Below, piece by piece: positions 1 through 7,635 of a stretch of DNA of 32,840 bases; positions within the stretch are counted from its first letter, which is position 1; each line of letters starts with the position of its first letter. Source of the stretch: Thermodesulfobacteriales bacterium (GTDB taxonomy: Bacteria > Desulfobacterota_D > UBA1144 > Nemesobacterales > UBA2774); assembly GCA_004525335.1 (NCBI GenBank), contig SPCL01000001.1, positions 1-32,840 on the forward strand. Reading direction: 5' to 3'. The position numbers were made by a program, and so were the translations under genes. Under the pieces are notes generated by a model, which had not been told where the DNA came from, ran no database searches, and saw only the letters and a list, made by a program, of their open reading frames with translations.

Positions 1-61
1 GCTCCGGCGGCGGGTGGCTTGATAATTTATGAAATCCTTTGGCTATACTAAAAAAACTCAT
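1..61 (-). CDS. Unknown protein, N-terminal 20 residues only (cut by window edge)
   Basis: Reading the minus strand from 61 gives an ATG followed by 19 open codons to the window edge; the peptide begins MSFFSIAKGFHKLSSHPPPE. A strong Shine-Dalgarno (AGGAGGAGGT, around 65-78 on the plus strand as its complement) sits about 9 bases upstream, which is the main reason to believe the start. A possible promoter lies at 121-149. There is too little protein to assign a family. It runs in the same direction as the VKOR gene upstream but is separated from it by more than 300 bases, so it probably begins its own unit. Confidence 0.5.
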   Translation of the reverse strand, partial: MSFFSIAKGFHKLSSHPPPE

Positions 62-120
62 TCAGGGGTACCTCCTCCTTCTAGTTTACCCCCCTATCTC
101 TTTTTCCATACTGTCTCATA

Positions 121-149
121 TGTATATGAACTTTTACAGCAGCTTACAA
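121..149 (-). promoter_or_regulatory. Possible sigma70-type promoter for the left-edge gene
   Basis: On the minus strand a TTGTAA box (144-149) and a TATACA box (121-126) are separated by 17 bases. Each matches four of six consensus positions. The pair lies about 60 bases upstream of the ATG at 61, in a stretch with no other gene. The match is moderate and could be chance. Confidence 0.3.
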
Positions 150-182
150 GGACCAGACCTAAAACCATGGCCCGAAGACTTA

Positions 183-341
183 TTATGCCAAATCAAAAGT
201 GAAACTAAATAATCCTGTTGAATTGGCTCCTATACCAGTTTGAACAACCTGCCCACTGGTATTTTTAAATGATCCTGTGCCACCTGTAACGACCCTATTA
301 AAAGGAAAATTCAGCCCGTTTAACTCTAGCCCTGCTAGTGA
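183..341 (-). pseudogene. Remnant of the C-terminal end of a barrel-type (dirigent/allene oxide cyclase-like?) protein
   Basis: The minus strand from 341 to a TAA at 183-185 reads as about 52 residues. They include a Gly/Thr-rich run VVTGGTGSFKNTSGQVVQTG and end in FSFTFDLA. The pattern TGGTG...GxxxxxG followed by a terminal F-F-F strand is reminiscent of the last strands of allene-oxide-cyclase or dirigent-like beta barrels; this family call is from memory and weak. There is no start codon or ribosome site, and an in-frame TAG (342-344) lies directly upstream. The piece therefore looks like the tail of a broken gene, or a chance open frame. The rest of 1-388 holds only the partial gene and promoter listed separately. 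Confidence 0.35.
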
Positions 342-388
342 CTATTCTTGTGGCCGGATTACCTGGGGAGCAGTACAAACAGACCAAA

Positions 389-1270
389 TTATTGTTGGGA
401 TTTGTTATAACCTGAGAGTTGAGAGAGCTCTGGTAAGGATTTTGCTCCCTCATAGAACTTGCCGTTTATCTCCCAAGTTGGGTAGTTAATTATTCCACGC
501 GAGAAACAAAGATTAGACCTGGTATTAGGACCTTCCGGATCGCATTCTACATAATCAACATACTTTGATGCGTCTCCAAATAAGGCCTTCTGAGCGTTGC
601 AGTGAGGACACTTATAAGAGCCGTACATCTTAGCGCCGTTCTGTCTTAAATGCTTTGCCAGCCCAAGCTGAAAACTATTTGCTGTGCTTGTTCCCTCATT
701 TTGAGATTCAAGCCTGTCAGATTGAAAGGCGCTTGATCCAATTACCACAACTCCAAGCACACAAACAGTAAGGACTGCAGTATGTAACGAAGACAGTTTG
801 GGGTAAAACTCGGCTTTTCTAAAAGCAATCATAATAAAAATTGCTGTCATTATTAAAGCTGAAATAACGCAATAAGGACATATCGCCTTTATTACAAAAA
901 GCTCAAGATAAGTTAGATATACAGAGAAAACAAAACCGGCCAAGGATATTATATATAGAAGAAGCCACCTGAGACTCTTGGAAATAGAAACGTATGTAAA
1001 CCAGAAGATTAGTGCATACGCAATAGCTCCGAAAAGAGCTACAGGAACCCCAAAAATTGAAGAGTAACTGCTCTGCCTGACGGCGTCACAATCTGATCCC
1101 TGCGAGCAAAATGCAGTGTGCCCCTCTGTGTAATGCAAATAAGTTAGATAAACAGATAGCAAAAACCCAATTACAGAAAGAATGAGGATCGCTGGTTTAA
1201 AATACTTACTGTTAGTCTTATCTTTAATAGTCTTATCTCTAGAACTTTTGGTCTTATCTTTAGAACTCAT
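389..1270 (-). CDS. Vitamin K epoxide reductase (VKOR) fused to a thioredoxin-like domain
   Basis: This is an inner-membrane disulfide-generating enzyme that passes electrons from thiol oxidation to quinone, with its own periplasmic thioredoxin partner. It replaces DsbB (and DsbA) in many bacteria. About 293 residues. A lysine-rich, DKT-repeated N-terminus precedes the first membrane segment (ILILSVIGFLLSVYLTYL). The loop cysteine pair is FCSQGSDC, the quinone-site CxxC is ICPYCV, and there are four to five membrane segments in all. A C-terminal thioredoxin-like domain carries the CPHC active site and a YPTWEINGKFYEG strand. I chose the ATG at 1270. A longer TTG-started version to 1303 is possible, but its codons come from a tandem 15-base duplication that contains the likely Shine-Dalgarno. 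It follows the FadJ-like gene by about 100 bases. Confidence 0.9.
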   Translation of the reverse strand: MSSKDKTKSSRDKTIKDKTNSKYFKPAILILSVIGFLLSVYLTYLHYTEGHTAFCSQGSDCDAVRQSSYSSIFGVPVALFGAIAYALIFWFTYVSISKSLRWLLLYIISLAGFVFSVYLTYLELFVIKAICPYCVISALIMTAIFIMIAFRKAEFYPKLSSLHTAVLTVCVLGVVVIGSSAFQSDRLESQNEGTSTANSFQLGLAKHLRQNGAKMYGSYKCPHCNAQKALFGDASKYVDYVECDPEGPNTRSNLCFSRGIINYPTWEINGKFYEGAKSLPELSQLSGYNKSQQ

Positions 1271-1271
1271 A

Positions 1272-1301
1272 GTATTTAAGAACTCCGTATTTAAGAACTC
1301 C
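1272..1301 (-). repeat. Tandem 15-base duplication of the VKOR ribosome-binding region
   Basis: Reading the minus strand, GGAGTTCTTAAATAC occurs twice back to back, followed by one T and the ATG at 1270. Each copy carries a GGAG Shine-Dalgarno-like core. The copy nearer the ATG leaves about 12 bases of spacing. The duplication keeps a frame open upstream, which creates a false N-terminal extension (repeated EFLNT). Confidence 0.7.
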
Positions 1302-1368
1302 AATTTACACGATTATTCGGGCTCGGCAAATAAGAATATTGTCTCTTCACCAATATGCAATAGAATAA

Positions 1369-3525
1369 TTAATTATCATAAAATTTGTTGCCGGAAACAG
1401 ATGCATCTTTAAGAAGAACAGGTGATATGTACCGGGTTCCATATTTAACACTCAGGTTATGGAGTTTCTTTAGAACTTCCCCTGCCCCTTGAGAATCTAC
1501 ATAGTTAAAAGGCCCCCCAATAACCGGGGGGAAGCCAAGTCCAAGGAGCGCCGCAATATCTCCTTCCTGAGGACTGTCGATGATTCCTTCATCAAGACAA
1601 ATAAGCGCTTCATTTACCATTGCCAACATAAGACGTTCTTGTATTTCTTTATTGGTCATGCTCTGAGATTTTTCAGAATGTACAGGGAAAAATTTATAGA
1701 CTGACTTATCAAACCTTCCTTGATCTTTGTGATATTTATAGAAACCTTGTCCGTTTTTTAGGCCTAACCTTTCATTGCTAACTAAGAGGCCAAGAGAGGG
1801 ATGAGGTTTTATTTTATCACCTTGCACTTGATATATTATATTAGATGCTTTCAGCACTAGATCTATCCCTATTCTATCAATAGTCATAAAAGGCCCTTCT
1901 TCAAATCCAAGCCGGGTCATTGAATCTTCTACTGATTCTATGGATACACCCTCGCTAACAAGATTGAGGCTCTCGTTAAAATAAGCCAGCTGCACCCGTG
2001 TAGTGTAGGAGCCGGTTGCCCCGTTTACTACAATTGGGATTTTCCCTAGTCTCTTTAAAAACTCTATCACCTCTGAAAGAGCTTCTTTAGATGTATCGTC
2101 GGTAACAGAAATTTCAACAAATTCAGAGCTGTCGGCATAATTAAAAAAGCGGCCCCCTATAACTCTGCCTGGGAGTATTGAATTTGAAGCAATACCGGCA
2201 ATGGGATAGACAAAAGAGCTTGAGAGATATATAGCATTCATCTGCAAAATCGGCTCTATTTCTTTTAATGCATCAAGCTTAAATTTCAGATCCTCTTCCC
2301 CACATTCAAAAATTATTTGAGCTCTTTTAAAACCTGAATAATCTGCAGTTGCACTAATTAGATCAAACTTCTGTTCAAAGTCCAGTTCTTTTATTTCGTG
2401 ATTGTCATATTTATCTTTGAAGTGATCATAACAATACTTAAGACTCGACCCCACCTCTTCGTCATCCCTTCCCTTCAAGCGGACTTTAACACCGTGATCA
2501 GCAGCTAGAGAACTAATTTCATTGCCTAAATTATTTGCGCCAACAACTGCTATTTTATGAATATCGCCTTTGGCTTTAACGCCTGTTTTAGAAAAGCCTG
2601 ACTCGTCCTTAACTTTTTCTAAAGCCATTTGAGTCCTTATCAAACTTCGTGTCGCAGTGCTTACAACGAGTTCTCCAAAATAAACAGATTCAACATGAAG
2701 CCCCCTGTTAAAGCTGGACATACCAACCTCAAGAGCTTCAATTGCCATTATCGGCGAATTGATTGAGGGCCGCCGGTCTTTATTCGCCTGTTTTCTTACA
2801 TCATTAAAAAGTTTTTTTCGAGCAATCGGATTCTCATTTACAATCGTATGCTGTATGCCCTTAAAGTAACCTCTTTGGGGTTTAAATTCTTTATTTGATA
2901 TCTGCAAGGCGCGTTCAAGGGAAATGTCCAATAGTATTTCAGAAGGAACCACTTCATCTATTAATCCAAGCTTCTTGGCATAAGTTGAATCGATAGTTTC
3001 CCCTGAGAGAATTAGATCAAGCGCTTCTCTTGTACCTATTAACCTTGGAAGCCTTTGCGTACCTCCGGCACATGGGATTAATCCATTTTCGACCTCGTTC
3101 ATTCCAAAATAAGTATTTGAGTTTTCTGAAGCAACTCTGTATGTACAAGCCAAAATTAGCTCAAGCCCCATCCCTAGACAAGATCCACTCACAGCTGCAA
3201 TAAATGGCGCCCTCGAACTCTCTATCTTCTCTGTTACTTCCTGGGCTTTTAAGCTATATCCCCTGCCCTCATCTGCAAGAGTGAAATTGAAGTACTCCCT
3301 TAACTCGGCACCATTAATAAAACTTTTTTCCTTACCGCTATAGAGAACTACAGCCCTTATTTCATCCTCGTTTTCTATCATATCGAGCTGTCTATCAATA
3401 TTGCCTAGGAACTCAAGCATCCAGGCTATATCAATTTGACGCAGCTTGTTTGAGGTGCTCTCAGGGTTATCAAACCTAAGCACTGCTATACCATTTTTAT
3501 CTAATTCAAAAGATATGCTGTTCAT
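1369..3525 (-). CDS. fadJ: FadJ-like enoyl-CoA hydratase/3-hydroxyacyl-CoA dehydrogenase with a degenerate dehydrogenase domain
   Basis: Multifunctional beta-oxidation alpha-subunit type, 718 residues, the usual FadB/FadJ length. The crotonase domain (about 1-200) keeps both catalytic glutamates, in GMGLELILAC (E122) and in MNEVENGLIPCAGGTQRLPR (E144). The Rossmann domain (about 323-500) reads VVGANNLG where GAGxMG is usual. The family's catalytic His in HFFNP is Arg in GGRFFNY (R459). The Asn of the PGFxxNR motif is Thr (T509). The Glu after the HFFNP motif (FVEI) is retained. Two C-terminal 3HCDH_C domains follow, ending with GDIAALLGLGFPPVIGGPF. The hydratase is probably active, while dehydrogenase activity is doubtful. 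It lies 34 bases downstream of the thiolase in the same direction, so the two form an operon. The ATG at 3525 has no clear Shine-Dalgarno. Confidence 0.88.
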   Translation of the reverse strand: MNSISFELDKNGIAVLRFDNPESTSNKLRQIDIAWMLEFLGNIDRQLDMIENEDEIRAVVLYSGKEKSFINGAELREYFNFTLADEGRGYSLKAQEVTEKIESSRAPFIAAVSGSCLGMGLELILACTYRVASENSNTYFGMNEVENGLIPCAGGTQRLPRLIGTREALDLILSGETIDSTYAKKLGLIDEVVPSEILLDISLERALQISNKEFKPQRGYFKGIQHTIVNENPIARKKLFNDVRKQANKDRRPSINSPIMAIEALEVGMSSFNRGLHVESVYFGELVVSTATRSLIRTQMALEKVKDESGFSKTGVKAKGDIHKIAVVGANNLGNEISSLAADHGVKVRLKGRDDEEVGSSLKYCYDHFKDKYDNHEIKELDFEQKFDLISATADYSGFKRAQIIFECGEEDLKFKLDALKEIEPILQMNAIYLSSSFVYPIAGIASNSILPGRVIGGRFFNYADSSEFVEISVTDDTSKEALSEVIEFLKRLGKIPIVVNGATGSYTTRVQLAYFNESLNLVSEGVSIESVEDSMTRLGFEEGPFMTIDRIGIDLVLKASNIIYQVQGDKIKPHPSLGLLVSNERLGLKNGQGFYKYHKDQGRFDKSVYKFFPVHSEKSQSMTNKEIQERLMLAMVNEALICLDEGIIDSPQEGDIAALLGLGFPPVIGGPFNYVDSQGAGEVLKKLHNLSVKYGTRYISPVLLKDASVSGNKFYDN

Positions 3526-3559
3526 TTGTATTAGTCTTATAAAAAAGTCTTATAAAATA

Positions 3560-4882
3560 TTACTCCCTTTCTAAAATGACAGTCGCACCAAGACCTCCGG
3601 CTGCACAAACAGTGGCGAGGCCAAAATTGGCTTGTCTTCTCTGAAGCGCGTATAGAAGGGTCAAAATTATTCTTCCTCCAGTTGCTCCAAATGGGTGCCC
3701 TATGGCGATTGAGCCTCCGGTTACGTTTACTTTATCCATATCAATCTCTCCGAGAGCTTTAGTCCGAGAGAGCTTTTCCTCAGCAAATTTTTTTGAAGCA
3801 AACGCTCTAATATTTGAAAGCACCTGTGCAGAGAAAGCTTCATGTATTTCAACAAGTTCCATATCTTTAAGTGTAAGCCCCGCTTTGTCTAAGGCTGCCG
3901 GGGTAGAATATGCCGGACCCATAAGCAGCTGATCTCTAGGATCAAGGGCGGAATAGGCATAGGAGCGTACATAGCCTAAAGGTTTAAATCCAAGAGCCTT
4001 GGCTCTTTCTTCAGACATCAGAAGCAGAGCACAAGCGCCGTCTGACAAGGGAGCTGAGTTGCCCGAAGTTACCGTGCCGTATTCTTTATCAAATGCCGGC
4101 TTCAGCTCTGATAGAGTCTCTATAGTTAGGCCGCTTTTTACTGCGTTATCAGTGAATATTGGTTCTTCAAAATCAGGCGGGATAAAAGTCTTTATCATTT
4201 CCCTTCTAAATATTTCCTCTTTCTGGGCTTTTGATGCCAAGGTATGACTACGCAGAGCAAATTCATCCTGGTCTTTTCTTGATATCTGGTTTAGTCGGGC
4301 CATTTTTTCGGCGGACTCGCCCATAGTCAGGCCTGTCGACCGCTCGGCAATTGCCGGTATATCAGGAGCAATGTCCCCTACCCCCATTTTAAAAAAGGGT
4401 TTTGCTTTTTGAAAAATATTTTTACCTTTTGATGAATCAAAGAGCATATTCCTGAAACTTTTTGAAAATAGAACTGGGAAATCAGAGATAGATTCGACTC
4501 CACCAACTACAACTACATTTGAATCACCCGACAAAATACTTTCGACCCCGTTTGTGAAAGCCTGAGTACCTGAAGCGCATGCGCTGGTTACCGTAAAAGC
4601 AGGCACAGTTACAGGAACGCCTGAGCTAAGAGATATTTCTCTTGCTAAATTAGATGTTTTAATTGAAGGAAGAACAGTGCCGAAAATTACTTTGTCTATG
4701 TCTTTAGGATCTATTTCGGTCCGGTTTAAAAGCTCGACAGTTACTATTTTCCCAAGCTCTAAAGACGATAGGTTTCTAAATAGTGTCCCTGATTTTATAA
4801 ATGGCGTTCTTAAACCGTAAACAATAGCAACTCTGTTTCGGTTGTTGACTTGATTCACTATTTCTCCCGATGAGAAACTCAT
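3560..4882 (-). CDS. fadI: Acetyl-CoA C-acyltransferase (FadI-type thiolase)
   Basis: Cleaves 3-ketoacyl-CoA to acetyl-CoA and a shortened acyl-CoA, the last step of beta-oxidation. 440 residues, which is the longer FadI size class rather than the roughly 390 of FadA. The nucleophile Cys lies in VTSACASGTQAF (C102). The EIHEAFSAQ motif, GHPFGATGG with its catalytic His, and the C-terminal CAAGGLGATV with the second Cys are all present, so it looks fully active. It is the first gene of a two-gene operon with the FadJ-like protein downstream. The ATG at 4882 has GGGGA about 10 bases upstream. It could also act in the synthetic direction, but the FadJ partner argues for fatty-acid degradation. 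Confidence 0.92.
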   Translation of the reverse strand: MSFSSGEIVNQVNNRNRVAIVYGLRTPFIKSGTLFRNLSSLELGKIVTVELLNRTEIDPKDIDKVIFGTVLPSIKTSNLAREISLSSGVPVTVPAFTVTSACASGTQAFTNGVESILSGDSNVVVVGGVESISDFPVLFSKSFRNMLFDSSKGKNIFQKAKPFFKMGVGDIAPDIPAIAERSTGLTMGESAEKMARLNQISRKDQDEFALRSHTLASKAQKEEIFRREMIKTFIPPDFEEPIFTDNAVKSGLTIETLSELKPAFDKEYGTVTSGNSAPLSDGACALLLMSEERAKALGFKPLGYVRSYAYSALDPRDQLLMGPAYSTPAALDKAGLTLKDMELVEIHEAFSAQVLSNIRAFASKKFAEEKLSRTKALGEIDMDKVNVTGGSIAIGHPFGATGGRIILTLLYALQRRQANFGLATVCAAGGLGATVILERE

Positions 4883-5003
4883 ATCAAAATTATCCCCGAC
4901 TTTAAGACTAAGATAGATAAATCATAAAGAATACCGCAATTCTAAATTGAGAAGATTACAAAAAAATCACTGGTTACAAATTAACTATAGACACTATCAT
5001 ATA

Positions 5004-5462
5004 CTAGGCCGTTTCAGTCCCGTTCTTAACTTTCAGTTTAAGCTCAATGAATTTCGAACGATCTAGATTAAGCATATTTAGCAGCTTATGCGCTATATAG
5101 TTTTCAAACTTATCAAGGGTCCCGTCTGAGTATATCACTTCCCAAACCAGCTCCATTAAGTTGTACTTTTCTTCATTATTCAAATTTTCATTGATAAGGT
5201 CGGTGAAATACCATAAATCGGTCGAGTTTTTTCTTTCATTTTCGGATTCATCGATCAGTTCTTTGACTGATTCATCATTCATCTGAAACCTTGATTTTAA
5301 TATTTCTATGATTTTTTCTTGCTCTTGTGGAGAAAAGTTAGAGTCAGCAGTAGCTGCTTCTAGTAAAATAACACTAGTTGCAACCCTCAGTTTAAGCTCC
5401 CTATCCTCTGCACTTTCTTCTTTTTTTGATCCGTTGAATATTTTTTTAAATGCTCCGAGCAT
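5004..5462 (-). CDS. TerB-family protein
   Basis: Small, acidic, all-helical protein of 152 residues. Two blocks, LLEAATADSNFSPQEQEKI (about 33-51) and LVWEVIYSDGTLDKFENYI (about 105-123), form the paired helical repeat of TerB/DUF533 proteins. Conserved acidic residues follow each 'A/SD' turn and resemble the metal-binding positions described for TerB. Members are named for tellurite resistance but most have unknown roles. No other ter gene is nearby, so tellurite resistance should not be assumed. GGAAGGT just upstream of the ATG is a good ribosome site, and a TATAAT (minus strand, 5483-5488) about 20 bases upstream may be a -10 box. It is transcribed divergently from nuoE. Confidence 0.8.
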   Translation of the reverse strand: MLGAFKKIFNGSKKEESAEDRELKLRVATSVILLEAATADSNFSPQEQEKIIEILKSRFQMNDESVKELIDESENERKNSTDLWYFTDLINENLNNEEKYNLMELVWEVIYSDGTLDKFENYIAHKLLNMLNLDRSKFIELKLKVKNGTETA

Positions 5463-5698
5463 GACACCTTCCTTTTGTTATTATTATAGATGGCTTACTA
5501 TTCAGCATAATTATGTAACTGTCTACTCTATAGCAAATATTAACTTTTTAGTCTGTATCAAGCTCATATTACAAAATAGACTGTTAGATTATAGCTAATA
5601 AATATTGCTATCAATAGTTCCTGGACAGAAGAACCTTTATTCTTGAGATCAGATTCAAACCATGTAAGATTATCTGAGCTAATTTTGGAGAATATTAA

Positions 5699-6172
5699 AT
5701 GCCTTTTTCTGAAACACTGACAAAGAAATTAAATGCTATTGTTTCTAAATCTGAAACTAAACGATCAGCGCTTATACCGGTGCTTAGAGAAATTCAGAAT
5801 GAGTACGGATACCTGTCTGCGCAATCCATGGAAGAAGCTGCTACTATGCTGGAAATAAGTCCTTCCAGCGTTCAAAACGTCGCCACTTTCTATACTATGT
5901 TTTTTACGGAACCCGCAGGTAAGCACATCGTGTGGGTTTGCAGAACATTGTCATGCGCACTGAGAGGGGCTGAGCACGTAGAGCATTATATGTGTGATAA
6001 ATTGGGCATAAAAACAGGTGAAACAACTCCTGACGGGAAAATTACACTTATGGAAGCTGAATGTCTGGCCTCATGCGGAACAGCGCCTGTAATGCTTGTT
6101 GATAATACGCTTGAGGAAAATCTTACAAAAGCGAGGGTTGATCAAGTAATCCAAGAGCTGAGGGAAGACTAA
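5699..6172 (+). CDS. nuoE: NuoE-type thioredoxin-like [2Fe-2S] subunit
   Basis: Thioredoxin-fold [2Fe-2S] protein of the NADH-quinone oxidoreductase 24-kDa family, 157 residues, full length. The N-terminal three-helix region (LIPVLREIQNEYGYLSAQSM) is typical. The cluster ligands are the C-x4-C in VCRTLSCALRG and the C-x3-C in ECLASCGTAP. In complex I it partners NuoF for NADH oxidation; related subunits serve NAD-linked formate dehydrogenases and hydrogenases. Here no nuoF or other partner is adjacent: the next gene is a glycerate kinase 68 bases on. The partner must be elsewhere. GGAG lies 7 bases upstream of the ATG. Confidence 0.9.
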   Translation: MPFSETLTKKLNAIVSKSETKRSALIPVLREIQNEYGYLSAQSMEEAATMLEISPSSVQNVATFYTMFFTEPAGKHIVWVCRTLSCALRGAEHVEHYMCDKLGIKTGETTPDGKITLMEAECLASCGTAPVMLVDNTLEENLTKARVDQVIQELRED

Positions 6173-6240
6173 TCAGTATCGCTTCAAGATTGAAATATAT
6201 GATCAAACAATAAAACAATATATAATAAAACAATAAGACA

Positions 6241-7566
6241 ATGGATACAGATAAAACAAGACAGCATGCGCTTGAAATATACAAAGAGGCCGTAGAAGCG
6301 GCAAATCCTAAAAAATGCGTACTCGACTATTTAAGCCTTGAAGATGAAGTACTCACTATTGAGTCAAAGACTTACGATCTCAAAGAATTTGATTCCATCT
6401 ATGCAATAGCTTTTGGAAAAGCTGCCTCGGCCATGGCTGAGGGTGTCGAAGAAGTGCTTGGTAACAGGCTTAGCGGTGGAATGGTCATATCCAATTCACA
6501 GCCTGAGAGAAAGTTTAACAAATTAGGATTCCATCTTTGCGGCCATCCCGTACCCGATGAGAGAAGTATTCTTGCAGCCAATGATGTTATGTCGATTCTT
6601 GGAACTGCTGGGGAAAAAGACTTAGTCATATTTCTAATCTCAGGAGGCGGAAGCGCCGTGTTATCTATGCCTTCACCCGGGCTCACATTAGACGATACAA
6701 GAAAAGCTACAGAAGCGCTTTTGCGAAGCGGCGTAGACAAAAACGGTTTAAACGCTGTAAGAAAACATATATCACAAATTAAAGGCGGCGGGCTCTTAAA
6801 AAAAGCGCTGCCCGCTCATGTAGTGACATTAATTCTATCAAACGTAGTAAGCGATAAATTAGACGCCATCGCCTCAGGCCCAACTGTGCCCGATTCAACT
6901 ACATACGAAGATGCCTGGCGCGTTATAGAAGCTTTAGGTATAGAGCACCAACTTCCACCTCAAGTGGTCGTGCATCTTGAAGACGGGCGGAAGGGGGAGC
7001 TTGCGGAAACGCTTAAAGAAGGTGAATTCGACCCGGAATTGGTCCAGACTTTAATAGTTGGCAGCAACATTAAATCGCTGATTGCAGCTCAGAAAAAAGC
7101 CGCCGAATTTGGATATAACACACTGATGCTGTCTTCTCAGATTAGTGGAGAAGCAAAGGAAGTAGCTAAAGTAATAGCGGGAATTGCATTTGATATTGAA
7201 AGATCCGACATTCCGGTAAAAACACCAAGCTGCATTATCTTTGGCGGAGAGACCGCCGTCACAGTGCACAGCATGGGCAAAGGCGGCAGAAGCACCGAGA
7301 CTGCTCTATCATTTTGTATGGAAATAACAGATCATAACATCGTTGGATTATTTTGTGATACGGACGGGGTAGATGGGCCAATAGATGCTGCCGGGGCAAT
7401 ATGCGACGGACAGAGCCGGCTTAATGCAAGGAAAATTAATGTGAGCGCTAGAGAGCACCTTGCACAAAATAATTCTTATGACTTTTTTGACAAATTAGGG
7501 GATTTAATTATCACCGGTCCTACAGGCACAAATGTAATGGATATAGGCATTGTAATTGTAGAATAG
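6241..7566 (+). CDS. Glycerate 2-kinase (GckA/TtuD family, DUF4147 + MOFRL)
   Basis: Phosphorylates D-glycerate to 2-phosphoglycerate, feeding glyoxylate- or serine-derived carbon into lower glycolysis. 441 residues, usual length. The N-terminal DUF4147 domain carries IAFGKAASAMAEG, LISGGGSAVLSMP and AVRKHISQIKGG. The C-terminal MOFRL domain has FGGETAVTVHSMGKGGRSTE and FCDTDGVDGPIDAAGAI. The aminotransferase at 14948 and GlyA at 18982 supply the matching steps upstream, although they are not co-transcribed. There is no recognisable Shine-Dalgarno before the ATG. The 37 bases upstream are an A-rich run with repeated AATAAAACAAT, which may be a leaderless or unstructured start. Confidence 0.92.
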   Translation: MDTDKTRQHALEIYKEAVEAANPKKCVLDYLSLEDEVLTIESKTYDLKEFDSIYAIAFGKAASAMAEGVEEVLGNRLSGGMVISNSQPERKFNKLGFHLCGHPVPDERSILAANDVMSILGTAGEKDLVIFLISGGGSAVLSMPSPGLTLDDTRKATEALLRSGVDKNGLNAVRKHISQIKGGGLLKKALPAHVVTLILSNVVSDKLDAIASGPTVPDSTTYEDAWRVIEALGIEHQLPPQVVVHLEDGRKGELAETLKEGEFDPELVQTLIVGSNIKSLIAAQKKAAEFGYNTLMLSSQISGEAKEVAKVIAGIAFDIERSDIPVKTPSCIIFGGETAVTVHSMGKGGRSTETALSFCMEITDHNIVGLFCDTDGVDGPIDAAGAICDGQSRLNARKINVSAREHLAQNNSYDFFDKLGDLIITGPTGTNVMDIGIVIVE

Positions 7567-7635
7567 CAACAATCTCACTTCGAATTAAAAATCAGACATT
7601 GAATTCATAGGGTGGAATGATTTAATATAAAAGTT

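Noticed and set aside
277..489. Open frame of 70 codons on the plus strand at the left end
   Set aside because: It overlaps the C-terminal coding part of the VKOR-thioredoxin gene, has no ribosome site and has an improbable composition.
1271..1303. N-terminal extension of the VKOR protein from a TTG
   Set aside because: The extra codons come only from the tandem 15-base duplication; the ATG at 1270 gives a normal protein.
5004..5462. Tellurite-resistance function for the TerB-like gene
   Set aside because: No other ter genes are present, and most TerB relatives have no known link to tellurite.
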